64,000 nucleotides of DNA from Oscillospiraceae bacterium (GTDB lineage: Bacteria; Bacillota; Clostridia; Oscillospirales; CAG-272). Shown here piece after piece: positions 55,857-64,000 of this stretch. The notes beneath the pieces were generated by a model. It searched no databases, was not told the origin of the DNA, and saw nothing but the letters and a program-made list of their open reading frames with translations. Positions within the stretch are counted from its first letter, which is position 1. Every line of letters starts with the position of its first letter. The DNA lies in assembly GCA_022009675.1 (NCBI GenBank), contig CP091718.1, forward strand, positions 1,550,001 through 1,614,000. The letters are read 5' to 3'. The translations under genes and the position numbers were made by a program.

Positions 55857-55931
55857 CTCCTTATTCCGATTATTTGAAAATTATTTTCAATTTTCGCATT
55901 TAAGAAGCTGAAACGTCGGCATACATGAAGA

Positions 55932-57362
55932 TTATGCGATTGTTATTTCATTGCTTTTCAGCTTTTCTATCATCTCCCCCAGCTTCCTCTCGCACTCCTC
56001 CTCGCTCTTTGCGTAGACGATATGCTGTTCCCGCTTGCCGTCTTTGCCGTGGGGCGTATATTTGCCCTGCCATGTTTTTACTGATCTTTGAGATACAGCC
56101 CGTGCCGGGCTTGCGCTTCTTGCTCTTTTTGGCGGTGAATTCAGCGGGTTTCTGTTTCTGCTCGGGTGTTTGCCCGTCTTCGTGGTTATCATCGCACACG
56201 GGCGAATCTGCGGGCTTTGGCGTGCCGAAGGCATCGTCCATTTTCTTTGCGGCGTTGCGCTCCATCTCACCTGTCACGTGAGAATATACGCTGATAGTCG
56301 TCTCCGCCGAAGAGTGACCGAGGACGGCAGACAGCGTTTTGATGTCCAACCCATTTTCCAGTGCCATGGTTGAGAAGATATGCCGCAGACCGTGGAACGG
56401 GATGTGATTACATTCGGCGCGCTCCAGCAGATCCGACAGCCGACTGCGACAACTCGTCGGACTGCGCGGATGTGTCGGATCAAGCGGCGACGGAAACACC
56501 CACTCGGAGCTGACCGTTTCCCGATACTCTCCGAGAATATTCAGCGCCGACTGCGGCAGATGCACCGACCGCACCGAGGATTTTGTTTTCGGCGTGCTGA
56601 TGATATAGTCCGAACCGAGTGTGATGTATTCGCGTCTGATGCTCAACTCGCCTGTCGTAAAGTTGATGTCATCCCATTTCAACCCGAGCAGTTCGCCTCG
56701 CCGCATGCCTGTGGCAAGCCCGAGGAGGATAAGTTCATAGAAGCCTTCTTCCTTTGCCTGTATGAGCAGCCGCGCGATTTCTTCGTGTGACAGCACTTCG
56801 ATTTCTTTATTCTTCTTTGGCGGGAGCTTGCAACCGACCGCCTCATTGCGGTTGACCAGTCCCTCTTTCAGCGCCTGATCGAGCGCACATTTAATGCGGG
56901 TGTGCATCGAACGTATGACCGCGCCCGACAGTTTTTTATCGCCGACACCGTTGCGATCAAGGTTGCCGCTTTTCATCTGTTCGGCATAGAACTTTTCAAG
57001 ATCGCTATTTTTGAGCGCGGCAAGCGGAATGTTTTTCCCATGCCGGGGATGATGTGCTTGTAGATGTCGTTTTTCATATTTCAGGCGTGTGGTTGCGGCA
57101 ATGCTCAACTCACTGAAGTTGCGATACCAGTAGTCGATATACTCACCGAACGGCCTGTCCGCGGCGGTTTTCACGACCGGCTTCTGTACGGTTTCCTTGA
57201 GGGCTTTCAGCCTTTCTTCGACCTCGCGCTTGGTTTTTTTGCCAAGACATTTTTTTCGTAATCGGCAGATTCTTTTTCATCGTAACCGACCACACATCTG
57301 CCTTCCCATCTGCTATCTTTGCGCTGACGGATCAGCCCTTGTCCGTTCTTTCGTCTGCCCAC
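55932..57362 (-). CDS. Tyrosine integrase 2, with DNA-binding domain at both ends (several frameshifts)
   Basis: About 475 residues from GTG 57362, preceded by GGAAAGGAG. The N-terminal arm-binding domain reads GRRKNGQGLIRQRKDSRWEG. After slips near 57235-57255, TKREVEERLKALKETVQKPV follows, then the core-binding and catalytic domain: Arg ATGMRRGELLGLKWDD, HxxR IPFHGLRHIFSTMAL, His GHSSAETT, Tyr VYSHVTGEME. A slip near 56085 restores a second arm-type domain at the C-terminus (TWQGKYTPHGKDGKREQHIV, then KSEEECERKLGEMIEKLK). Its start lies inside the end of integrase 1. Confidence 0.83.
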
Positions 57363-58526
57363 GGTTTCAGCTCCTTTCCGAGGATTTTTTTCAAGTGCAT
57401 TGCCCGTAACTTCGGAGGCTCGCTTCTGCATTTCTTCCGTCACATGCGCATAACAGTCGAGCGTGAAGCCCGGTTTTGTGTGTCCGAGTTCCTTTGCCAG
57501 CGTCTTTTCATCCACGCCGACAGCAATCGAATGGGTGGCGTAGGTATGGCGCAGACCGTGGAACGGGATGTCGGGAAGCCCCGCTTTCTTGATGATTCGC
57601 TTGAAGGTACCGTATGCCGTGTTGGGATTGATCGGTTTTTCCGCGTCGCGCAGGCTCGGAAAAATCCATTCGGAGCCGATGGCTTTCTTTCGCTCTTTCA
57701 GCATGCGGACAACACTTTCGGGCAGGACGATCGTGCGGATACCGGTGTCGGTTTTCGGATCGCTGACCGTGATTCCGCCCCTGACCGGAATAACCTGTCG
57801 TGCAACACTGAGCTTGCCTTCCGCTTCATTGAAGTCCTCCCAGCGCAGTCCGCAGATCTCGCCCTTGCGCAGTCCCGTCATACATTCGAGGTAGAAGAAG
57901 TCCCGCCACCACGGTTCATTCTCAATGATTTTCAGAAACTTTTTGAGCTGTTCCTCGTTATATACTTTGCGTTCCGTGCTGTTCAGTGCGGGGATTGTTG
58001 TGCCGTCGGTCGGATTTTTGACGATGATATGCTGCTCCACTGCCATCTCAAAGCACTTGTGCATCATCATATGCACTGCTCTGACCGTACTGCCCGAGAG
58101 CGATTTTCCTTTGGTCTTGCTCTCGGTGACGCGCCCTTCTTTGAGCAGTTTTACATAGAGCTGTTGCATATCCCGCGTGAGGATCGCCGAAATTTTCTTG
58201 TCGCCGAGATACGGACGGACGTAGGCATCTGCATAGAAAAATATACTTGTTCAGCGTCTGCGGGCGCACCACATCCTTCTGATAGCAGAGCCAACGGTCG
58301 AGCCATTCGTTCAGGTTCACGAGGGCGTCCTCGTTCAGTTCCACCCCGCGATAGGTCTCGAGGAGCTTATAAAATTTCGTCATTGCCTCGCTTTGCGTCT
58401 TGCCAAAGACCGATTTGTAGATCGGCTTGCCGTTCTCTTTGTGCCCGACGATGATGCGTGCTTCCCATCTTCCGTCCGGCCTTTTTTTCTGACCATCCCG
58501 TCCCCGTTCGGACGTCGTTTACTCAT
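57332..58526 (-). CDS. Tyrosine integrase 1 (frameshifts near both ends)
   Basis: About 398 residues from ATG 58526, with GAAGGTG upstream: MSKRRPNGDGMVRKK, then PDGRWEARIIVGHKENGKP, the AP2-like arm-binding domain. Slips lie near 58485 and 58235. The catalytic domain has Arg in MTGLRKGEICGLRWEDFNEA, HxxR in IPFHGLRHTYATHSIAVG, His in LGHTKPGFTLD and Tyr in CYAHVTEEM. An A7 run near 57395 restores LGKELKPWADERTDKG and a stop at 57332, which overlaps integrase 2 by 31 bases. Confidence 0.85.
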
Positions 58527-58664
58527 GTTTTTCACCTTCTTTCACGCACAACAATACCACAAAGATTTTCATATATCCAGCGGAAATCGAAAGAGTTATC
58601 GGAAATTAGTATGCGATCCCCCGTTTTTCAACCTGCGTTAGAAAAATTCTCTCAATATGAGTTA

Positions 58665-58692
58665 TTGCAATCCTGCCGCATTGCAGTATAAT
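58665..58692 (+). promoter_or_regulatory. Promoter of XRE regulator 1
   Basis: TTGCAA (58665-58670), 16 bp, TATAAT (58687-58692). Confidence 0.75.
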
Positions 58693-58738
58693 AATATCAG
58701 GATAAGCGCTGATCCAAATTATTTTGGAGGAACATTTT

Positions 58739-59545
58739 ATGATAAAACTCGGAGAGAAAATTAAAAGTCTGAGAAAGCAGAAGAACATTTCACAGGAGGT
58801 CTTTGCGAATTACCTCGGCGTCTCGTTTCAGGCAGTCTCAAAATGGGAAAACGGAAACACCATGCCCGATGTAACCATAATTCCGGCAATTGCGTCGTTT
58901 TTCGGCGTTTCTACCGATGAACTGTTTGATTTCAATCTGTTTGAAACAGAGAAACATGTAGAAGCAATATGCGCCGAATCATGGAGGTATCGCAACTCCG
59001 ATGTTGCAAAATCCGAAGAAATCCTGCGCAAAGGCTTACAAAGATTTCCGGGCAATGATGTTATACTGAATAATTTGCTCTACACCTTGGATTATCAGAC
59101 CCGTGCCGGTGAAGTTATCGACACTTGCAAGTCTCTTATAGCATCAACCAAAGACGACTCCGTAAAATACGATGCCTGTCGCATCCTTGCCACCTGCTAC
59201 AAGGAAAACGGTCGGGTTGATCTGATTGAGCCGACGCTTGAAATGATACCGGAGATTTATTTTTCAAAACTCGAACTGATGGCATCTCTCCTTGACGGCG
59301 AGGACAGTTACGAAGCGGCACAGAAACAGAAAAACATATCCGCCGAAGATCTGATTGACATGTTGATGATTGCAGGCAAGTATCTGAAAAGCCGCGGAGA
59401 AAATGAAAAAGCGAGTTCACAATTTCGAATTGCAAAAAAGATCATGGACGCTTTTTCTGAGGATTTTGTTGAAAGAAAATGGTTCAATTCGACTGTATAT
59501 GAACGCACAAGTGACAGACGCGCCGAAATTGAAAAAGCTTTTTGA
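58739..59545 (+). CDS. XRE-family regulator with helical-repeat sensor domain, copy 1
   Basis: 268 residues, intact, start ATG 58739 behind TTGGAGGAAC. The N-terminal HTH_3 domain is KSLRKQKNISQEVFANYLGV with SFQAVSKWENGNTMPDVTII. The C-terminal 190 residues form TPR-like helical repeats (EILRKGLQRFPGNDVILNN, ACRILATCYKENGRVDLIEP), a layout common in clostridial regulators of stress or peptide responses. It is divergent from integrase 1 and a paralogue in architecture of the gene at 62344. Target genes are unknown. Confidence 0.9.
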   Translation: MIKLGEKIKSLRKQKNISQEVFANYLGVSFQAVSKWENGNTMPDVTIIPAIASFFGVSTDELFDFNLFETEKHVEAICAESWRYRNSDVAKSEEILRKGLQRFPGNDVILNNLLYTLDYQTRAGEVIDTCKSLIASTKDDSVKYDACRILATCYKENGRVDLIEPTLEMIPEIYFSKLELMASLLDGEDSYEAAQKQKNISAEDLIDMLMIAGKYLKSRGENEKASSQFRIAKKIMDAFSEDFVERKWFNSTVYERTSDRRAEIEKAF

Positions 59546-59652
59546 ATGAATGATTTTATCGGGGCTATAAAAAGCCCCTCAAAGGAACGGGGACGAAAGT
59601 CGAAAAGGCGGACGTCTCTGTTCGTTTTGTATTTCCAGACCGTTGGCAAAAG

Positions 59653-59688
59653 GAAAAATGAGTATCGGAAGATTCCTCTCCGATACTC
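59653..59688 (-). terminator. Terminator of the lexA-like operon
   Basis: Stem GAGTATCGG / CCGATACTC (59660-59668, 59680-59688), followed on the minus strand by CATTTTTCCTTTT. Confidence 0.7.
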
Positions 59689-59705
59689 ACTCCTGACGCC
59701 CGGTT

Positions 59706-60009
59706 TCACCGACGGGAGGATGGCTCACTTTCGATTAAAAATGTTGCGCCTGTAACGGGAATGGCGACATATCCCCGCGCTACTTTTGGCTTTTTCAATC
59801 ACCGCAAGCATGGTTTTTGCACCGCGGGCACAGCATCGTTTTACCTTGGTAGTCCGGCTTGGCAACGCTGATCGTCACCGTGTTTTTTTCTCTTTCGGAT
59901 CCGTGCTGTACAGAAGCGTTCTTCCGCAACCGTCCACCGGACAACGCGCAATGGGAATGCGCTTTATTTCTTCGCCTTGTGCTCTCTGTGTCGTTTTAGA
60001 GATTTCCAT
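59706..60009 (-). CDS. Small zinc-ribbon protein (frameshifted)
   Basis: About 100 residues from ATG 60009 behind AGGAAAG. MEISKTTQRAQGEEIKRIPI leads to a zinc ribbon, CPVDGCGRTLLY, and after a slip in the A7 run near 59880 the second knuckle GKTMLCPRCK. Further slips near 59810 and 59795 give KVARGYVAIPVTGATFLIES and a stop at 59706. Two Cys pairs fit a structural zinc site. It is the last gene of the LexA-like operon. It is not seen as an open frame because of the slips, so it is easily missed. Function unknown. Confidence 0.55.
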
Positions 60010-60019
60010 ACCGCTTTCC

Positions 60020-60594
60020 TCACATGCTCCCATAGTATTTGTCAATCCCGCCGAAACCGGGAATCATCTTGCCCGCCCGCGTTCTTATGATGAAGTTGTT
60101 CAGGCGTTTCTTAAACTCAGCAGGTCGTTTCCGTGCTGCATCGATATAGGCAATGCGAATGCGTTTGTAGCCCTCCGGGAACGACTGATAATTTTCCCAC
60201 GCGGCTAAGTCGGCTTGTATCGCATTCGAAATATCTTCCGGAAAGACATACGGCGCACGGATGAGGTCGATCACGCTTTTCCGAATCTTCGGATGAATCA
60301 ACCCCTGCCCGTCAAGCCAGATGAGGCGTTCGATATTCGGGCGCGAGTATGGACTGCCCGGCTTTCTCGGCGTAAAATGCTGTGCGCGGTGCAGCGCGTC
60401 AATATGTCGGATCGTGCTGTCGATCCAACCGAAGCAAAGCGCCTCCTCGACCGCATCGTTATAGGAAAGGCTCGCCTCGCCCGACTCTTTCATCGGAAAC
60501 ACAAACCATATTTCTTTTTCGGTTTCAAAAATGCTCCTCAAGCCACGCCCGCCATTCGGCACGGTCGGCGGTGTAAAAAAATGCTATCAATCAT
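60020..60594 (-). CDS. YdeI-family (OmpD-associated) protein (two frameshifts)
   Basis: About 190 residues. ATG 60594 follows AAAGG. Joined frames read MIDSIF, YTADRAEWRAWLEEHF, then KEIWFVFPMKESGEASLSYN, followed by DAVEEALCFGWIDSTIRHID and QHFTPRKPGSPYSRPNIERL, the core of the YdeI/OmpD-associated family. The C-terminal repeat-like helix-rich region has NYQSFPEGYKRIRIAYIDAA with RKRPAEFKKRLNN. Members are small cytosolic proteins linked to stress or bacteriocin resistance, mechanism unclear. Slips fall in the A7 run near 60576 and near 60525. Confidence 0.85.
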
Positions 60595-60605
60595 AGGATT
60601 TCCTT

Positions 60606-61475
60606 TCAGCCAAACAAACTGAGCTGCCCGTTTTTCACGGGATACTCACGCAGATAAGCAAAAATTTCATCCGGCGAGGTCATCACCCCGGCTTTACGAC
60701 AGCGGTCGGTGAACAGTTTCCAAAGCGACGCAGAATTCTCCGATGCACACTCGTATGAATCCCCGAAACGGCGGATATATCGCTCCTTCATTCCCGGAAA
60801 ATGCTCGTCCAATTTGCGGTAAAAAAATATTCCCGATTGCCCGCACGCAGAGTCACGCCAAACCCAAAATTGATGATGCCTTTCACACCCGCGTCAAAAA
60901 CAGTAGTCAAGAATCCCATTTAAATTTTCCACGGTGTCATTGATATATGGCAGAATCGGACAGAGCCACACAACCGTCGGAATCCCGCGCTTTCGAAATT
61001 CTTTCAACACCTCATAGCGCCTGTGCGTGGTGCAGACATTCGGCTCTATGATGCGGCAAAGATTCTCGTCCGCCGTGGTCAATGTCATCTGTATGACCGC
61101 CTTGGAATGGCGGTTGATCTGTTCGTAAAGGTCGATGTCACGCAGGATGCGGTCGGATTTCGTGATGACCGTCACACCGCAGCTGTATTTGTCGATGACC
61201 TCCAGCGCACGGCGGGTCAACTCAAGTTTTTCCTCGCAATGCATATACGGATCGCACATCGAGCCCGTGCCGATCATGCAGGGCTTGCGCTTGCGGCGAA
61301 GCGCGTCCTCCAGCAGTTCAATCGCATTGCTTTTGACCGCGATATCTTTAAATTCGTGATCCATCCCGTAGCAATCCGAGCGGCTGTCGCAGTAAATGCA
61401 ACCGTGCGTGCACCCGCGGTAGAGATTCATGCCGTTTTTCGCGGACAGGATGGTTTTCGCTTCTATGTTGTGCAT
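60606..61475 (-). CDS. SPL-family radical SAM protein (two frameshifts)
   Basis: About 290 residues. MHNIEAKTILSAKNGMNLYR is followed by the radical SAM cluster motif GCTHGCIYCDSRSDCYGMDH (CxxxCxxC), then MIGTGSMCDPYMHCEEKLEL and TVVWLCPILPYINDT. Slips near 60897 and 60833 connect DACVKGIINFGFGVTLRAGN to the C-terminal DEHFPGMKERYIRRFGDSYE. The family includes spore photoproduct lyase and Rv2578c-like proteins. Whether this one repairs DNA is not known, but its ATG overlaps the stop of the LexA-like repressor (TGATG), which suggests DNA-damage control. Confidence 0.87.
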
Positions 61476-62077
61476 CAGACAATATCTTTGATAACCTTCA
61501 GCGCCACGCCCTGAATCGTCAGCTCTTTCGGGTGGATGACGCGTTGCTTTTCGGTGTAGTTGCTGTTTTCGGCATACAGCACAGGCTTGCCGTTCTCGTA
61601 GTGCAGGCGTTTGAGCGTGTTTCCTTCTTCGGTAAGTGCAACAATCACCTGCCCGTCATTTGCGACATTTGTTTTCTTGACCAGCACAAGGTCGCCCGCA
61701 TGAACGCCGATGTCCGCCATGGAATCGCCGTATGCTTCCAGCAGAAAACATTCACCGTCGAGCCATTCTTCCGGAACGGCAAGGTATCTTGAAATATGCT
61801 CCTCCTGCTCGTCGGGCGTGCCACACACGATCATTCCGACCACGGGAATGCGGCGGGACATCACGTGCATTTTCTTCTGCAAGGGTGTTTCCAGCGTATT
61901 TTTCCCCGAATAGGAAATGATGCCGCGCTTTTCAAGCTCTAAGATATGCCGATACGCTGTCGACTTGACCATGCCCATATATTCCATGATATCTGCAAGG
62001 CTCGGGGACTCCCCATTGTTGTCCCGCGCATACTGCTTGATAAACTCCGCGAGCTTTTGCAGTTTTTCTTCACTCAT
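61475..62077 (-). CDS. LexA-family self-cleaving repressor
   Basis: 200 residues, intact. Winged-HTH N-terminus SPSLADIMEYMGMVKSTAYR, then cleavage region VVGMIVCGTPDEQEE, in which a Cys-Gly replaces the usual Ala-Gly bond. The S24 peptidase dyad is the Ser in LEAYGDSMADIGVHAGDLVL and the Lys in EEGNTLKRLHYENG. ATG 62077 is preferred over 62086 on the basis of the MSEEKLQKLAEFI start. Two copies of a CAGAAC-N5-GTTCTG-like site flank its promoter, so it is probably autoregulated. Separate from, or an alternative to, the genome's main LexA. Confidence 0.9.
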   Translation of the reverse strand: MSEEKLQKLAEFIKQYARDNNGESPSLADIMEYMGMVKSTAYRHILELEKRGIISYSGKNTLETPLQKKMHVMSRRIPVVGMIVCGTPDEQEEHISRYLAVPEEWLDGECFLLEAYGDSMADIGVHAGDLVLVKKTNVANDGQVIVALTEEGNTLKRLHYENGKPVLYAENSNYTEKQRVIHPKELTIQGVALKVIKDIV

Positions 62078-62106
62078 GACTCTCATAAGTACACCTCAAA
62101 CAATTT

Positions 62107-62123
62107 CAGAACTCATTGTTCTG
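62107..62123 (-). promoter_or_regulatory. LexA-like operator 1
   Basis: Perfect palindrome CAGAAC-TCATT-GTTCTG, three bases downstream of the -10 hexamer of the repressor's own promoter. Confidence 0.75.
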
Positions 62124-62125
62124 TT

Positions 62126-62154
62126 ATTATATCATAGCAAAGACGCTTTGTCAA
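62126..62154 (-). promoter_or_regulatory. Promoter of the LexA-like operon
   Basis: Perfect TTGACA (62149-62154), 17 bp, TATAAT (62126-62131), bracketed by two operator-like palindromes. Confidence 0.92.
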
Positions 62155-62162
62155 TAGGTTTT

Positions 62163-62179
62163 CAGAACTTTTTGTTTCG
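62163..62179 (-). promoter_or_regulatory. LexA-like operator 2
   Basis: CAGAAC-TTTTT-GTTTCG: first half exact, second half imperfect, centred 56 bp upstream of operator 1. The arrangement would let two dimers cover the promoter. Confidence 0.5.
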
Positions 62180-62188
62180 CTATGGTTT

Positions 62189-62220
62189 TTTCTTTGTTTT
62201 CTGCGGCGCAGATTCTGATG
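62189..62220. repeat. 32-bp direct repeat, copy 1
   Basis: Matches 63505-63536 at 29 of 32 positions. The shared core is GCGGCGCAG, then A or T, then TTCTGATG, preceded by TTTCTTTGTTT. It lies upstream of XRE regulator 2. Confidence 0.8.
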
Positions 62221-62275
62221 GCTTGCATACGATGTCAATCAAGTTATACTTGTTCGCTAAACAACAAATTGATAA

Positions 62276-62304
62276 TTGACGACGAACGGCTTTCATGATA
62301 AAAT
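62276..62304 (+). promoter_or_regulatory. Promoter of XRE regulator 2
   Basis: TTGACG (62276-62281), 17 bp, TAAAAT (62299-62304), 40 bases before the start codon. Confidence 0.75.
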
Positions 62305-62343
62305 ATAATCACACCGGTGATAACGATAACAGGAGATTAATAT

Positions 62344-63481
62344 ATGTATATTAAAATCGGCGAAAAAAATACGACAGCTCCGTCAACGCGATGGAAGAAA
62401 GCAGGAGGACTTGGCGGGAGTGCTTGGCGTAAGCCCGCAGGCGGTTTCCCGCTGGGAAGCAAACGGCGGATATCCCGACATGGAGCTGATACCCGCGATT
62501 GCAAACTATTTCAATGTCAGTATCGACGAGCTTTTTCGGGTACAGTAAAGACAGACAGGAAAAGCTGAAAAAAACATATTGAATGAGGCAGAAATTGCGT
62601 TAAACAGTCAGGAAGACATGACAGAATGCATCCGAATGCTTCGCTCGGCGGCAGATGAGTTTCCGTCAGAGCCGCAGGTGCTTATCAAGCTCGGATATGC
62701 GCTCAATCTCCACGGTTGGAAGAAATACGGTGCGCGAAGCTATACCACAACCGACTCCGATTATGCATATGAAGACACCGAATATAACTCAAATAATGTA
62801 TACTGGCAGGAAGAACTCCGCGTATTTGAAAAAGCTTTGGGTATGGACATCTCGCCCGAAGACCGTGATGCAGTCACTATGATGATGATAACCGGATATG
62901 CAAAGATGGGCTATCATGATAAAGCAAAAGCCTTGGCTTCGGGACAAAACTCCATTGTCATGTGCCGTGAAATCGCCATGCCAAAGGCCACCGAAGCAGA
63001 AGAGCGGGACAAATATCAAGGAGAAGCGATTATTTCCCTGTTGAACGAATTGAAAAATGTTCTCGCGAATTCCGTGTGTACAAAAATATCTCTCTTTACA
63101 ACAGCTGAAGGAATCAAGCTTTTGATGGATCTTGCCCGGTTGTATGAATCGGTTTTCAGTGATGGGCGGTGCGGTGTTGCACACAGCCATATAGGAAGGC
63201 TCTATTTGTACGCGGCAGTATTTGATGCTCGTCAAAATCACACCGAGACAGCACTTGAATATTTCAAAAAAGGCTTTGAGCATATAAAACTTTATCAGTC
63301 CATACGTTGTACCGGTGAATATCAATATTCTTCTCCGCTCGTAGCTAAAGTTACAGTCCCAAGCGAAAAATTTCCGTCGCTTTCTCAGACATTTTGGAAA
63401 GGCTGGATTGAGATTTTGCCAGATGAATTCAAGAAACGCATAAAAGAAAATCCGCAATACGTGGAATGCTTCACTTGCTGA
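62344..63481 (+). CDS. XRE-family regulator with helical-repeat sensor domain, copy 2 (frameshifts in the HTH part)
   Basis: About 380 residues from ATG 62344 behind CAGGAGATTAATAT. The HTH_3 domain is spread over frames: MYIKIGEKI, then QEDLAGVLGVSPQAVSRWEA, NGGYPDMELIPAIANYFNVS and IDELF, with slips in A- and T-runs near 62366, 62535 and 62570. The C-terminal 300 residues are one clean frame of TPR-like helices (MTECIRMLRSAADEFPSEPQ, AVTMMMITGYAKMGYHDKAK). Same architecture as the gene at 58739 but longer and divergent. It is flanked by 32-bp direct repeats. Confidence 0.83.
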
Positions 63482-63486
63482 CGTCT

Positions 63487-63509
63487 GCCCCGCTCCTGCG
63501 GGGCTTTCT
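63487..63509 (+). terminator. Terminator of XRE regulator 2
   Basis: GCCCCGC / GCGGGGC stem (63487-63504) with loop TCCT, followed by TTTCTTTG. Confidence 0.85.
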
Positions 63510-63536
63510 TTGTTTCCCGCGGCGCAGTTTCTGATG
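63505..63536. repeat. 32-bp direct repeat, copy 2
   Basis: Second copy of the repeat at 62189, beginning in the T-tract of the terminator. Confidence 0.8.
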
Positions 63537-63653
63537 CCCCACATTGCCGTCAAAACGGTCGCACGCGCGATTTATATGTTTGCTTGTAATTACCCTTCTT
63601 TTGCATTCAAATGCGAAAGCGAGGCTGACAGTCCCGTTCGCGCCTTTCCTTAT

Positions 63654-63995
63654 TCAGCTATGCCGCATGGCTTTCTTGACTTCTTCGAGAATGCGAAGAA
63701 TGCTCAACATTTCGTCATTCGTGCAATCGGCAAGCAACTCTCCGATTTTCTCGTTTGCCACGGCGTATGTACCGGGTGTGTTTGCCCGCAGAATCCAGTC
63801 GGTTGCCACATCGAGCGCCTCTGCAATGCGGATGAGTGTAGACAATCCCGGCGTTTTCTTGCCGAGCTCAATGTTTGACAGATGCACCACCGAAATATCC
63901 GCTTTTTCCGCCAGCTCTCCTTGTGTAAGCCCGACTTCGCGGCGCAAGTCGGCAATGCGCCTGCCGATGGCGGAAGGACTGCAGTTTCTATTCAT
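63654..63995 (-). CDS. XRE-family repressor-like protein
   Basis: 113 residues, intact. The N-terminal HTH_3 domain is RIADLRREVGLTQGELAEKA with DISVVHLSNIELGKKTPGLS, followed by TLIRIAEALDVATDWILR and a short C-terminal helix pair (GELLADCTNDEMLSILRILE). This is the layout of small phage/ICE-type repressors. It may belong to a mobile element that continues beyond the right edge. No operator could be judged because the upstream region is outside the window. Confidence 0.9.
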   Translation of the reverse strand: MNRNCSPSAIGRRIADLRREVGLTQGELAEKADISVVHLSNIELGKKTPGLSTLIRIAEALDVATDWILRANTPGTYAVANEKIGELLADCTNDEMLSILRILEEVKKAMRHS

Positions 63996-64000
63996 TGCTT

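Overview
The window looks like chromosome from a spore-forming, anaerobic clostridial Firmicute of the Oscillospiraceae/Ruminococcaceae kind. The evidence is a GC-rich core with spoIIID, split SleC-like cortex-hydrolase genes, a CIRCE-controlled groESL, GTP-type PEP carboxykinase, a dlt-like surface operon, and accessory DNA of clearly lower GC at both ends. Sigma-A promoters are easy to read: TTGACA or TTGCAA, a 16-17 bp spacer, TATAAT or TATACT, usually with TGTG just before the -10. A sigma-E-like promoter precedes spoIIID.

Layout. 1-2.1 kb: accessory DNA with a truncated FRG-domain gene, an excisionase-like HTH gene and an IS3-family element. 2.2-3.0 kb: a five-gene tRNA cluster (Val-Asp-Phe-Gly-Cys) behind two tandem consensus promoters. 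3.2-12.5 kb: pckG, a three-gene spore cortex-lytic-like operon, a PRPP synthetase, rhamnulokinase, purine nucleoside phosphorylase and a small lipoprotein. 12.5-22.8 kb, all minus strand: a surface-remodelling region made of a dlt-like operon (transglutaminase lipoprotein, adenylation enzyme, acyl carrier protein, MBOAT acyltransferase, SGNH protein) next to a response regulator, sensor kinase and glycosyltransferase. 23.1-27 kb: typA followed by a group IIC intron. 27-41.3 kb: housekeeping genes ispE, groES-groEL, an AGCS symporter, ylxM-ffh-rpsP-khpA, gltA, rpsB-tsf, a YhiN-type flavoprotein and an RpiR regulator. 41.4-49.2 kb: a GH106-like glycosidase, a membrane protein, a XerC-like recombinase, uracil-DNA glycosylase, spoIIID, rlmB and tRNA-Pro. 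49.3-51.2 kb: a second, nearly identical group IIC intron, again directly behind a terminator.

51.2-64 kb is an accessory island. It holds an HNH nuclease with two tiny genes behind a palindromic operator, a three-gene RloA/RloB/ABC-ATPase cassette (AbiL-like), two overlapping tyrosine integrases, two XRE regulators with helical-repeat sensor domains, a LexA-like repressor operon (SPL-type radical SAM enzyme, YdeI protein, zinc ribbon) and a further XRE repressor.

Quality warning. About half of the protein genes carry one-base slips, nearly all in homopolymers. The two intron copies differ from each other by about 15 homopolymer-length changes and only two substitutions that I can find. The simplest reading is uncorrected long-read error, so most broken genes here are probably intact in the organism. 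I therefore give whole-gene spans across such slips and say where they fall.
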